64,000 nt of DNA from Paludibacter sp. (GTDB lineage: Bacteria; Bacteroidota; Bacteroidia; Bacteroidales; Paludibacteraceae): positions 1 through 64,000 of the forward strand of contig JAQTTH010000002.1 of the NCBI GenBank assembly GCA_028710895.1, given 5' to 3'. Position numbers and translations under genes: made by a program. Under the pieces are notes generated by a model that saw nothing but the letters and a program-made list of their open reading frames with translations, searched no databases and was not told the DNA's origin. Below are positions 15,558 to 24,900 of this stretch, one piece after another (the stretch's first letter is position 1; every line of letters starts with the position of its first letter).

Positions 15558-15756
15558 GATTGTCATATGAAAATAAATCCTATTGGATTTCAACATGTAT
15601 TCGTTAGTCAGAAAAAAGGGATTTATACTACTCAACGAATCAATGTAATGCTGAAAGAAATTAAAAAAAACTATAAACTGAACATCAAGAATTTTTCAAG
15701 TCATAGTTTGAGAAAAAATTTTGGACGGGAAGTATTTAATATGAGTGGGGATAATA
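15558..15756 (+). pseudogene. tyrosine recombinase fragment (left copy)
   Basis: About 200 bp closely match 31308-31506 inside the intact tyrosine recombinase. The fragment encodes MKINPIGFQHVFVSQKKG and then HSLRKNFGREVFNMSG, so it keeps the His-x-x-Arg catalytic pair. The first catalytic Arg, the second His and the Tyr are all missing, so it cannot recombine DNA. After NMSG the frame drifts into unrelated sequence that runs to 15884. It is a remnant left by a rearrangement or an incomplete duplication next to the serine recombinase. Confidence 0.8.
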
Positions 15757-15820
15757 GTGGACTTGAACTTGGTATTGAAACTATAGAATTAATTAGAAGA
15801 GTTAGTATTCAAATTTCATC

Positions 15821-15850
15821 TTGCAGCATTGTTATTTTTTACTATTTTTG
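15821..15850 (+). promoter_or_regulatory. predicted Bacteroidota promoter for the propeller-AraC gene
   Basis: TATTTTTG (15843-15850) fits the -7 consensus TAnnTTTG, with TTG (15821-15823) 19 bp upstream as the -33 element. The ATG at 15881 lies about 30 bp further on. The promoter sits inside the frame of the tyrosine recombinase remnant. Confidence 0.5.
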
Positions 15851-15880
15851 TAGTCATTCGTACATAATCTTTTTTTTAGC

Positions 15881-18652
15881 ATGAAATTCACTAAAAAGCA
15901 GAATAGAATTGCACTATTGTTTTTGTGCCTTTTATCTTCATCTTTGATGGCTCAAATTGGCACATTTCGCAATGTAAATAATGCAGATGGCTTGCTTAAT
16001 TGGCAAATTAATTGTTTTTTCAAAGATAAAGATGGTTTTATCTGGACAGGTGCTAAAAATTTAGTTCAACGTTTTGATGGTCGTTTTATTAAGATATATG
16101 GTTTGCCTAATGGAGTAACAAAAATCAATGCAATAAATGAAGCACATGATGGAAATATTTATGTTGGCACTTCAAATGGATTATTCATAATATCCCGAAG
16201 CAATTCTACTGTAAATCAAATTTACAAGACAGAAATTTCAAAAAATATACTATCAACATGCATAGATAAGAAATATAATATTTATGTAGGAACAGAAGAT
16301 GGTCTTTTCATTATTTCTCAGGGAAAACTAAAAGCTGTACAAATACAAGATACAAATTTCCCATACAATCAGGTACTCTCAATGCATTTAGCTTCAAATG
16401 GAGTATTGTGGCTTTTAACTCCTGGTGGAATTTCATCATATACTATTGCTTCAGAGACAATACGTAATTATCCATTTTTACTGCCCTATAGAAATATCTA
16501 TTTTACTTCTATGACAGGAGTTGGACAGAACCTATACATTGGAACTGCTGGATTAGGCATTTATTCCTTCAACACCAAAAATGGTGATTTTAAAAATTAT
16601 ATAAATGTAGGAAACGATTTAATTACATGTCTCTCTACAGATGGGAAGTTGCAACTCTACATCGGCACATCAGGTACCGGAGTGTTTTTTATATCAATAC
16701 CCGATAAAAAGGTGTTACGTTCATTTGATTCTTCTCATAAGGGTGATGCATATCTTACCTCAAGCATGGTGACTACTTTGTTGGTTGACAATCAAGGAAT
16801 CCTTTGGGTGGGAAATTCGGAAGAGCTGGGATTCGACTTTATGTTTCTTTACCCTAAAGCTTTTACTTTATATAGAACTCCAAGTTTCACAACAGACAAC
16901 CTTCCGGTACATCGATTTTATATTGGGGACAACTTTAAGTTATTATCCAATAGTCACTGTATTATCTATGTGTCTGATAATAATGGAAATTCTAAGGTAT
17001 TTGAATCCGGTATTGGAAAAGCTAAGTTTCTGAGGCCAGGTAATGTGCTGTCATTCATTTCATATGACAACCAGATTATTTTAGGTGGAGAATGCGGGAT
17101 ATATAGTTTCGATCCACTCACAGCAAGTTTGAAAATATTTGAACCCATGGAATTTTTAGATAAGTCAACTATTTACAATCTTACTATAGATAAAGGAGGT
17201 AATCTATTGGTTGCATCATCAATGGGTCTACACATACTGGATAGCAAATCAAAACAGGTAAGAACCTATAATACGCTAAACTCTCATTTACTTGACGATG
17301 TAGTACGCTTTGTATATTTTGATCGTAAAGGCAGAACATGGATTTGTACCAACAAGGGAATCTGTTTCTGGGATAGTAAGGTGCGAGATTTTAAAACCGG
17401 TAAATTCCCGAAAGAATTCATTAATGATCAGCAGGTTCATTTTATGATGGAGGACAGAAATGGAAATATCCTTTTTTGTTACAATACTAATAAAGCTTTT
17501 GTTACAGATCCTTCGTTGAAAAACTTCAAAAAAATATGTACTGAGGAAGATGCTGATTTCACAGGGAATTGGATTAGTAAAGTTCTTCAGGATGCTTCCG
17601 GTACATTCTGGTTTATAGGTTCGCGTGGTGCAATAAAAGCAGATGAAGGGTTAACAACATTCAGACTCTATTCAACTACTGAAGGATTAATGGAGCCTTA
17701 CGCTACGGACGGTTGCTTTGATAAGAATGGTAAATTGTGGTTATCTAATAATAAAGGTTTATACTCATCTTCGTCTCTCTCTGGCCGTATTCAACGCTCT
17801 ACTGCCTCTATGGTGATTACAGATATCCGAATTAATGGTGCTTCAGAAATGGATGAAATGTATGATGCGATTAAAAATGGAAGCGTCATAAAACTCAGCA
17901 GATACAAAAATAATGTTGAATTCCTGTTTTCTTTACTGACTTATGATAAACCTGATTTGATGGTTTATGAATGCAAATTAAAAGGATATGATACCGATTG
18001 GCATATTCTAAGGGGTTTGAATAATTTCGATTATAAAAACCTTAAGGCCGGCGAATATACTTTTATTGTGCGACGCAATATGGATCATACATGTTTTAAA
18101 GAAGTCCATTTTGAAATCAAACCATTATTTTCGACTCTTGAAATTATAGCTATCCTATTATTGCTGAGTGGCTCAGGGTGGTTTTATTATCGTTATATCA
18201 GAGCAAAAAAACAGAAAAAATCCGAAATACTACAAAAACTTCAGGAGGATAAAGTTGGAACTGAACAAAAGTATCGATTTAATAAAATCGGTGAAAATGA
18301 GGCCAATGCAATTATATCTAAACTCAAGATATGCATGGATGAAAAGCGACTTTATTTAAATGAAGAGCTAAAAATGCCGGATTTAGCCAAAGAAGTGGGT
18401 TGTTCAAATCAAACACTTTCTCAGATCTTTAATACCTTTCTGAATGAAAATTACTATGACTTCATTAATCGATATCGGGTTGAAGAATTTAAGCGCATAA
18501 TTGCTACTACTGACTATTCCAAGCTTACCTTAAAAGCGAACGCCAAAAAAAGTGGATTCAGTTCGTATGCCTCATTTTTTAGGTCATTTAAGGAACAAAC
18601 AGGTATCACTCCAAACGAATTTATTCAGAATTTCGAATCAAAAAAATCTTGA
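15881..18652 (+). CDS. membrane-bound propeller sensor with AraC DNA-binding domain, no kinase
   Basis: A 923-residue regulator. A signal peptide (ending SSSLMAQ) is followed by about 650 residues of two-component-regulator propeller repeats (DKDGFIWTGA, DNQGILWVG, DRKGRTWIC, DKNGKLWLS and similar). A Y_Y_Y domain (YECKLKGYDTDWHILRGLNNFDY) comes next, then one membrane helix near residues 752-775. The cytoplasmic end is an AraC-type helix-turn-helix (MPDLAKEVGCSNQTLSQIF, then KSGFSSYASFFRSFKEQTGI). It has the HTCS layout but lacks the histidine kinase and receiver domains, so it would signal directly across the membrane. A sugar released by the downstream enzymes is the likely ligand (inference). 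It sits just upstream of the GH115 and GH31 genes on the same strand and ends in a hairpin terminator. Confidence 0.93.
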   Translation: MKFTKKQNRIALLFLCLLSSSLMAQIGTFRNVNNADGLLNWQINCFFKDKDGFIWTGAKNLVQRFDGRFIKIYGLPNGVTKINAINEAHDGNIYVGTSNGLFIISRSNSTVNQIYKTEISKNILSTCIDKKYNIYVGTEDGLFIISQGKLKAVQIQDTNFPYNQVLSMHLASNGVLWLLTPGGISSYTIASETIRNYPFLLPYRNIYFTSMTGVGQNLYIGTAGLGIYSFNTKNGDFKNYINVGNDLITCLSTDGKLQLYIGTSGTGVFFISIPDKKVLRSFDSSHKGDAYLTSSMVTTLLVDNQGILWVGNSEELGFDFMFLYPKAFTLYRTPSFTTDNLPVHRFYIGDNFKLLSNSHCIIYVSDNNGNSKVFESGIGKAKFLRPGNVLSFISYDNQIILGGECGIYSFDPLTASLKIFEPMEFLDKSTIYNLTIDKGGNLLVASSMGLHILDSKSKQVRTYNTLNSHLLDDVVRFVYFDRKGRTWICTNKGICFWDSKVRDFKTGKFPKEFINDQQVHFMMEDRNGNILFCYNTNKAFVTDPSLKNFKKICTEEDADFTGNWISKVLQDASGTFWFIGSRGAIKADEGLTTFRLYSTTEGLMEPYATDGCFDKNGKLWLSNNKGLYSSSSLSGRIQRSTASMVITDIRINGASEMDEMYDAIKNGSVIKLSRYKNNVEFLFSLLTYDKPDLMVYECKLKGYDTDWHILRGLNNFDYKNLKAGEYTFIVRRNMDHTCFKEVHFEIKPLFSTLEIIAILLLLSGSGWFYYRYIRAKKQKKSEILQKLQEDKVGTEQKYRFNKIGENEANAIISKLKICMDEKRLYLNEELKMPDLAKEVGCSNQTLSQIFNTFLNENYYDFINRYRVEEFKRIIATTDYSKLTLKANAKKSGFSSYASFFRSFKEQTGITPNEFIQNFESKKS

Positions 18653-18674
18653 TTTTTACCTTCTCTTATCTTCG

Positions 18675-18706
18675 GTTAGTTCTCATACGATTATTTGAGA
18701 ACTAAC
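18675..18706 (+). terminator. hairpin after the propeller-AraC gene
   Basis: GTTAGTTCTCA pairs perfectly with TGAGAACTAAC across a 10-nt loop. The T run afterwards is weak. Confidence 0.6.
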
Positions 18707-18817
18707 TGTTCTGTATTTATATATCTGTGTTAGTGATTATTGTGATAAGTTCTATCTCAAACAAACAACTGATATAAATGTGTGTTGATAAAATGAAGTG
18801 AGTTGCTTTCCATTTTA

Positions 18818-18825
18818 TAGTTTTG
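18818..18825 (+). promoter_or_regulatory. -7-like promoter box before the GH115 gene
   Basis: TAGTTTTG fits TAnnTTTG and lies 27 bp before the ATG at 18853. No good -33 element is seen at the usual distance, so this is tentative. Confidence 0.3.
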
Positions 18826-18852
18826 CATGTGTAAATAATTTATTAACCGAGA

Positions 18853-21800
18853 ATGCATTACTTTATGAGACACACCATTCACTCATTATTTTTTTCTTTA
18901 TCATTTCTATTTTTAAGTTTGGCTACTTACGCCGAACCTATTACAATAACGGAGTTAGCCGGACAAGGAAGCTTCCCTTTAGTAGCCTCCGGTAAATCGG
19001 CAACCTTAGTTGTAGACTCGTCTGATGCAGAAGTTGTAACAATTGCAGCCACAGCTTTAAGTGGCGACATTAAACTTATTACAGGCATTCAACCCGTTGT
19101 GGCCAATCAAATTGGTAACGGATTGCCGGTTATTATTGGTACGCTTGGAAAATCAAAGCTTATCGATTCTCTGGCAACTACCGGAAAGATTTCAACAGCC
19201 AATATTGTTGGCAAATGGGAAACATTTTCTTTATCAGTAGTCAGTAATCCATTTCCGGGAGTTGATAATGCACTGGTAATTTTTGGTAGTGATCCGCGCG
19301 GTACAGCTTATGGTGTTTTTGAGTTATCACGTTTAATGGGAGTATCACCTATGGTTTGGTGGGCAGATGTAACCCCTAAATCACGTTCTTCTATTTACAT
19401 TACTGCCGGAGAAAGTATTGTCGGTCCTCCTACAGTACAATACAGAGGGATTTTTATCAATGATGAAGATTGGGGATTACAGCCCTGGGCAGCCAAAACT
19501 TTTGATCCTGTAGGAGACATCGGGCCTAAAACCTACGAAAAAGTATTTGAAATGTTGTTGCGCGTAAAAGCGAATTACATTTGGCCGGCAATGCATCCAA
19601 GCACACATTCATTTAATTATTTTGCTGACAATAAAGTTGTTGCAGGCAGATATTCTATTGTTATGGGATCATCCCATCATGAACCCTTATTATACAACAC
19701 CCTAAAAGATTGGCCCTATGCTTCAAGTGCCTGGAATCCTTTCACGAATTTACCAACTATTATGACAGAACTTGAAAAAAGGGTCATCTCTAATGGTAAA
19801 TACGAGAATCTATATACTTTGTGTATGAGAGGGGCCGGAGATGGCCCAATGCCGGGAACATTGAATGAACAAACCACAAAGTTACAAGAATGTATAGGTC
19901 TGGAACGTGGCTTGTTGGCTAAATATATCAATCCGGATACAACCAAAGTTCCTCAAGTATTTTTCCCATACAAAGAAGTTTTACTTCAATATAATAATGG
20001 CTTGAAAGTGCCGGATGATGTTACATTGGGTTGGGTCGATGATAATTTTGGTTATATACGCCAGTTATCAAATCCAACTGAACAACTCCGGAGTGGTGGA
20101 AGTGGCGTATATTATCATTTTTCGTATTGGGGAGTTCCAGATGATTATTTGTGGCTATCGTCTAACTCACCTTCCTTATGTAGTTCTGAAATGTCAAAAG
20201 CGTATGCGCTCAATGCTAAGAAACTGTGGATATTTAATGTTGGGGATATAAAACCACAAGAAATGGAGCTTCAGTTTGCAATGGACTTTGCCTGGGATGT
20301 AAATGCATGGACGCCTGAAAAATCGCATCTATATTCAACACAATGGGCTGCAGAGACGTTTGGAGCTGAATTTGGAGAAAGCATTGGTCAGATTAAGCAA
20401 GAGTATTACAGATTGGCGGCATCAGGTAAACCCGAACATCTTGTTTCAATAAGCTATACATATCAGGAAATAAATCAACGCATTGCTGACTATGAGCGTT
20501 TAGTAACTGCAGCCAAAGCTGTTCAGGCTCAAATTCCAGCACGCTTGCAAGACGCCTATTTTCAATTGATTGAATATCCGGTTGAAGCTGCAGCCAATAT
20601 GAATGTAAAGATATTGTGTGCAAGACAAAGTCTTGCTTATGCGGGGCAGGGCAAACCTGAAGCACTTGATCTTTCTGCCAAAGCTATATCTGCATATGAA
20701 AATATTGTCAATCTTACTAAAAAATATAATACTGAAATAGCCGGAGGAAAATGGAATGGAATTATGGACTATGCGCCACGGGGGTTAGCTCGTTTTTATG
20801 ATCCTACAGTTGCAACTAAGGTCAATACAGACGCCCTGCCTGCTGCTTCTGTAGATTCAGTCAAGGTGATACCTGCTGCTAATTATACTACGAAAAATGA
20901 AGCTGCTTACACAATTAGCAACGTGGAAGGTTTAGGTGTTGAAAAAAGTGCGTTGTCGGTTTGGCCATTGAATATGACCACCTATACAGCCGCAAATGTT
21001 ACTTCTGCACCTTATGTTGAATATGATGTTCCTGTTGCCAAAGGAACTAACAGTATAACAGTTCGTTGTTTGCCTACTTTCCCATTGTACACAACGTTAA
21101 CTTTACGATATGCTGTTTCTGTCGACGGTTCAGCTCCTGTTTTTGTCAATATTGCAAATGCAGCTGAAACCACAGCATGGTCAAATAATTTACGAAATGG
21201 TTATGTTTTCGGGGAGAGTAAATACCAAAGTACAACTGCAAAAACAATTAAAGTTCGTGTATATTTCACCGACCCCGGCGTTGTACTAAGTGCTTTAACT
21301 GTAAGCGGAATCTATGTAAATGCATTGACAGAGCAACTTGTCAATCCCAATTTTGAATATAAATCAGCAGGTGTTCTGAATGATGGAACAACTGTCAGAG
21401 GCATTCCTTACGGTTGGAGTTCAACCGGAACGCTTCTTGGCAATTCGTATGGAATTAACAGCGATGGTTCCAACTATTCAGGAAGCAATCTTTGTTGGAT
21501 GAACTCCACTCCAATGCCAGCAAAATTCGAACTTTATCAGACCGTAAAAAACTTACCTGCCGGAGAGTATATTGTAAGATGCAGGTTGGCTGCATTTACC
21601 GGACTTTTGACCAATGTACGCTTATTTGCGAATAATTATGTTCAGTATTTTGGAAATCAGACAGATTATGTGTCTAATCTCACCACTGGCGAAACAAATA
21701 CTTTTGCGGGTTACACAGCTTCTTCAACCGCTTTGTTACAGGAAATGGCGGTGAAAGTTCCGATTTTCAAAGGAGACTCATTAAAGCTAGGTGTTCGTTC

Positions 21801-22953
21801 GAGCAATATTACAAGCAATGGTACTGCAGCAACAACGAATGCAGGGTGGTTCAAAGTAGATCATTTCCGCTTGGAATGCGTGAAACTATATTCTGATGCT
21901 ACAGCCGAAAAGTCAAGACTTGATTCTCTTATAACTGTTGCTAAAAATCTTTATACCACCACCAAGGAAGGAACCGGCAATGGTGATTATTTCGCTGCCA
22001 GTCGTCAAACTTTTGATGCGGCTATACAAACTGCAAGTGGAGTGAATCTAAATTCGAATGCAACATTACCTCAGGTTGTTACCGCTATTGCTGATTTAGA
22101 AACTGCAATTGCAGCTTATCGAAAATCGGTAATCACTTTTACTACATCATTTATTGTCAATCCTGATTTTGAATATAAATCAGCCGGTGTTTTAAATGAT
22201 AGAACAACTGTCAGAGGTATTCCTTACGGTTGGGAAATAAACGGAACCCTTATCGGTAATTCATACGGGATCAACAATGATGGTGCTAATTATAGTGGTA
22301 ATAACCTTTGTTGGATAAACTCAACACCCATGCCTTCCAAATTTGAACTTTTTCAAACAATTGGTGGTCTGCCTGCCGGAGATTATACCTTAAGATGTCG
22401 TATGGCTGCTTTTGGTGGACTTTTAGGCAATGCTCGTTTATTTGCCAACAATAATGTTCAGTATTTTGGAAATGAATCGGATTATATCTGGAATCAGACA
22501 ACAGGTGAAACAAACACATTTGCGGGTTGGACTGCAACCAGTGCCTCTTTCCTGAAAGAAATGTCTGTGAATATAACTATTAATGCAGGTGACTCATTAA
22601 AATTGGGAATTCGCTCCAGCAGTATGAAAAGTGATGGGACAGCTGCAATAGCTGATAATACTGGTTGGTTTAAAGTGGATAACTTCAGGTTAGAACAGAG
22701 ACAAACTCAAACTGCTGTAAATAATGTAGAGGATTTTGAAGTAAAAATATTTGTGCTGGACAAAGGTATTTGTGTCAGTATTAACAATTTCCCAGCTAAG
22801 GGTAATATCACTCTCTACTCCATACTTGGTGTTCAAATTTTAAATACATCCATAACAAGCAATAAGACTTACATTCAGCCTCCTTCACATGGCATATTTA
22901 TAGCAAAAGTGATGGTTAATACTAAGATTACCACTTCTAAGATTGTATTTTAA
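18853..22953 (+). CDS. GH115 alpha-glucuronidase with tandem binding modules and T9SS sorting tail
   Basis: A 1366-residue secreted enzyme expected to remove alpha-1,2-linked (4-O-methyl)glucuronic acid from xylan or arabinogalactan chains. The signal peptide is near the N-terminus (ATYAEP); ATG 18865 is an alternative start. GH115 features span about residues 30-820: FGSDPRGTAYGVFELSRLMG, VWWADVTP, YRGIFINDEDWGLQPWA (198-212), ANYIWPAMHP, GSSHHEPL and LGWVDDNFGYIRQL. Two similar modules of about 180 residues follow, one starting near residue 831 (NPNFEYKSAGVLNDGTTVRG), the other near residue 1103 (NPDFEYKSAGVLNDRTTVRG). They are joined by a helical segment and are probably carbohydrate binding. 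The last 75 residues are a T9SS sorting domain. It lies just downstream of the AraC-type sensor. Confidence 0.94.
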   Translation: MHYFMRHTIHSLFFSLSFLFLSLATYAEPITITELAGQGSFPLVASGKSATLVVDSSDAEVVTIAATALSGDIKLITGIQPVVANQIGNGLPVIIGTLGKSKLIDSLATTGKISTANIVGKWETFSLSVVSNPFPGVDNALVIFGSDPRGTAYGVFELSRLMGVSPMVWWADVTPKSRSSIYITAGESIVGPPTVQYRGIFINDEDWGLQPWAAKTFDPVGDIGPKTYEKVFEMLLRVKANYIWPAMHPSTHSFNYFADNKVVAGRYSIVMGSSHHEPLLYNTLKDWPYASSAWNPFTNLPTIMTELEKRVISNGKYENLYTLCMRGAGDGPMPGTLNEQTTKLQECIGLERGLLAKYINPDTTKVPQVFFPYKEVLLQYNNGLKVPDDVTLGWVDDNFGYIRQLSNPTEQLRSGGSGVYYHFSYWGVPDDYLWLSSNSPSLCSSEMSKAYALNAKKLWIFNVGDIKPQEMELQFAMDFAWDVNAWTPEKSHLYSTQWAAETFGAEFGESIGQIKQEYYRLAASGKPEHLVSISYTYQEINQRIADYERLVTAAKAVQAQIPARLQDAYFQLIEYPVEAAANMNVKILCARQSLAYAGQGKPEALDLSAKAISAYENIVNLTKKYNTEIAGGKWNGIMDYAPRGLARFYDPTVATKVNTDALPAASVDSVKVIPAANYTTKNEAAYTISNVEGLGVEKSALSVWPLNMTTYTAANVTSAPYVEYDVPVAKGTNSITVRCLPTFPLYTTLTLRYAVSVDGSAPVFVNIANAAETTAWSNNLRNGYVFGESKYQSTTAKTIKVRVYFTDPGVVLSALTVSGIYVNALTEQLVNPNFEYKSAGVLNDGTTVRGIPYGWSSTGTLLGNSYGINSDGSNYSGSNLCWMNSTPMPAKFELYQTVKNLPAGEYIVRCRLAAFTGLLTNVRLFANNYVQYFGNQTDYVSNLTTGETNTFAGYTASSTALLQEMAVKVPIFKGDSLKLGVRSSNITSNGTAATTNAGWFKVDHFRLECVKLYSDATAEKSRLDSLITVAKNLYTTTKEGTGNGDYFAASRQTFDAAIQTASGVNLNSNATLPQVVTAIADLETAIAAYRKSVITFTTSFIVNPDFEYKSAGVLNDRTTVRGIPYGWEINGTLIGNSYGINNDGANYSGNNLCWINSTPMPSKFELFQTIGGLPAGDYTLRCRMAAFGGLLGNARLFANNNVQYFGNESDYIWNQTTGETNTFAGWTATSASFLKEMSVNITINAGDSLKLGIRSSSMKSDGTAAIADNTGWFKVDNFRLEQRQTQTAVNNVEDFEVKIFVLDKGICVSINNFPAKGNITLYSILGVQILNTSITSNKTYIQPPSHGIFIAKVMVNTKITTSKIVF

Positions 22954-23051
22954 ATTATTGATGAATAAAAAATAACGATAAAAAAAACTTTAGTTTAAAT
23001 ATATCAAGAATAATAACACTGCTAACTAATCTAAAATGTAATTTTATTTTT

Positions 23052-24894
23052 ATGAAGACACTATTTACTTATTTTCTTGCGATCGCATTTTTTTATAACA
23101 ATTAATGCTCAAAATCAAGCTCCAGCAGCATCAACTTCCGGAACTTTAACTTTTAAAGTAACAACTGCTTCTGCAGAAACAAAAAAAAATCCTCCTATAA
23201 CACCTCGGTGGGCATTGGAACACATTGTTTGGGAAGATAGTGCAAACAATCAAATAGCCTCTCAAAAATTAGTAAGTTCATATCTGGAACATAAAATACC
23301 GGTGGGAGCTATTATCATTGACAGCCCATGGTCTACAGCTTATAATAACTTTGAGTGGGATACCAAACGTTATCCGAACTCTACGAAGATGATTCAGGGC
23401 TTTGATAAGCAGCATGTGAAAACAATATTGTGGCTGACCGGCTGTGTGAATAGTACCGGGAAAGATGTGCCAATTCAAAAAGATCCGTCATTTGATGAAG
23501 TTGTTGCTAAAAATTATGCTGTGAATAATGGCAAAACGGCAAAATGGTGGAAAGGAGAGGGATTGCATATTGATTTTACAAATCCGGCTGCTGTAAAATG
23601 GTGGAATGCTCAACTGGACAAAATACTGATAAAAGGAGTTTGTGGATTTAAAGTTGATCAGGGAGAAGTTTATTTTGGCGATACAGTCAGAACTTCCATT
23701 GGTGCTATCACGAACGTTCAATTTAGGCCTTACTATTACAACAGCATGTTTCAATACATCACCAATCGCAAGGCTGAAGGGGCTATTGTCGGAAGACCAT
23801 TCTCGCATCAGGGAGGTACAGAAGCCTCTGTGGATCAATTGAGCTTTGGTTGGTGTGGCGATTTTGAAGGGTCGTGGGATGGACTGAAGCTGCAGATCAA
23901 TAATATATACAAAAGTGCTGAATTAGGATATGGTGCTCCTGGTTGTGAAGTGGGTGGATTTTGGAAAGCTCGTTCGGGCAAAAATGAGCTGATTCGTTAC
24001 GCTCAGTTTGGTGCTATGACTGCCACCATGATTAACGGTGGCGAAAATGGCGCTTTCACTAATCACTTGCCTTGGTATCACGACGAAGAAACGGCTGCGT
24101 GTTATCGTCAGGCTACGTGGCTGCATAGTCAGTTGATATCCTACTTATTTAGTACAATAGTAATGGGACATAAAAACGGAGGGTCACTCATAAAGAATGT
24201 TTCATTCGCGAATGAAAGCCATACGCTTGGCGATTATATATTCACAAAAGCCATTACTTCAACGGCTCATACCGTAAATGTTACTTTGCCTCAAGGTGAA
24301 TGGATGGACTTTTGGACAAAAACGATTTATTCGGCCAATACAACCATTACACAAACTTATCCGCTGAATAAATTTCCTCTTTTCATGAAAGTGGGTTCTA
24401 TCATTCCGATGAATATCTCAAATAGCTATTCAGGTATTGGCGATTCAACCCTAACAGGTAAACAATCAGTTTTTATTGTTCCGGGAATCGGAGCAAGTAA
24501 ATTCCAATATTTCAGACCAACAGGCGATGGTATTGGTTATGATTCAATTCAGATTAGCTATAATAACGATGGTAAAAACAATAAAATAACGGTAGACGGT
24601 AAAACCAGTCTCCCTTATGCCTTATTGATTCAAAATTGTGCCAAACCATCCGATGTTGTTAATGCAGATAGCTGGAAATACAATGACACAACACGTGAAT
24701 TGTTAGTTTTAAAAACCGGTGACAGCTTTACAATCAATGTAAATGCAGATGCCACAAATATCTCGTCGATATATGAAACGATTATTAAGATGTATCCAAA
24801 TCCTGCGTCAAAAGAAGTTATTATCGAAAGTCCTGAAATAATTAAATCTGTTGGTATCACAAGTATCAATGGAATAGTAAATAATCTAATTTAA
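23052..24894 (+). CDS. GH31 glycoside hydrolase, frameshifted in the signal peptide and lacking its sorting tail
   Basis: About 610 residues. ATG 23052 opens MKTLFTYFLAIAFF, but in a seven-T tract (23088-23094) this frame leaves the one used by the rest of the gene and soon stops. Read with six T residues, the two join into a normal signal peptide ending TINAQ. The body is a GH31 TIM barrel: RWALEHIVWED, IIDSPWSTAYNNFEWD, ILWLTGCVN, HIDFTNPAAVKWW, nucleophile region GFKVDQGE (Asp194 counted from 23077) and acid/base region GWCGDFEG. It should cut alpha-glycosidic bonds; the substrate is unknown. The C-terminal sorting domain starts (MYPNPASKEVIIESPE) but ends early after IVNNLI, whereas the neighbour keeps about 35 more residues. 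It may therefore be neither exported nor sorted normally unless the frame is corrected. Confidence 0.85.
24058..24872 (+). repeat. near-identical segment shared by the two GH31 genes, copy 1
   Basis: About 815 bp from CTAATCACTTGCCTTGG to AGTATCAATGG match 27490-28304 with few changes, mostly silent. The GH31 coding sequence upstream of it is clearly more diverged. This points to recent gene conversion or unequal crossing-over. Confidence 0.85.
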
Positions 24895-24900
24895 AATCAA

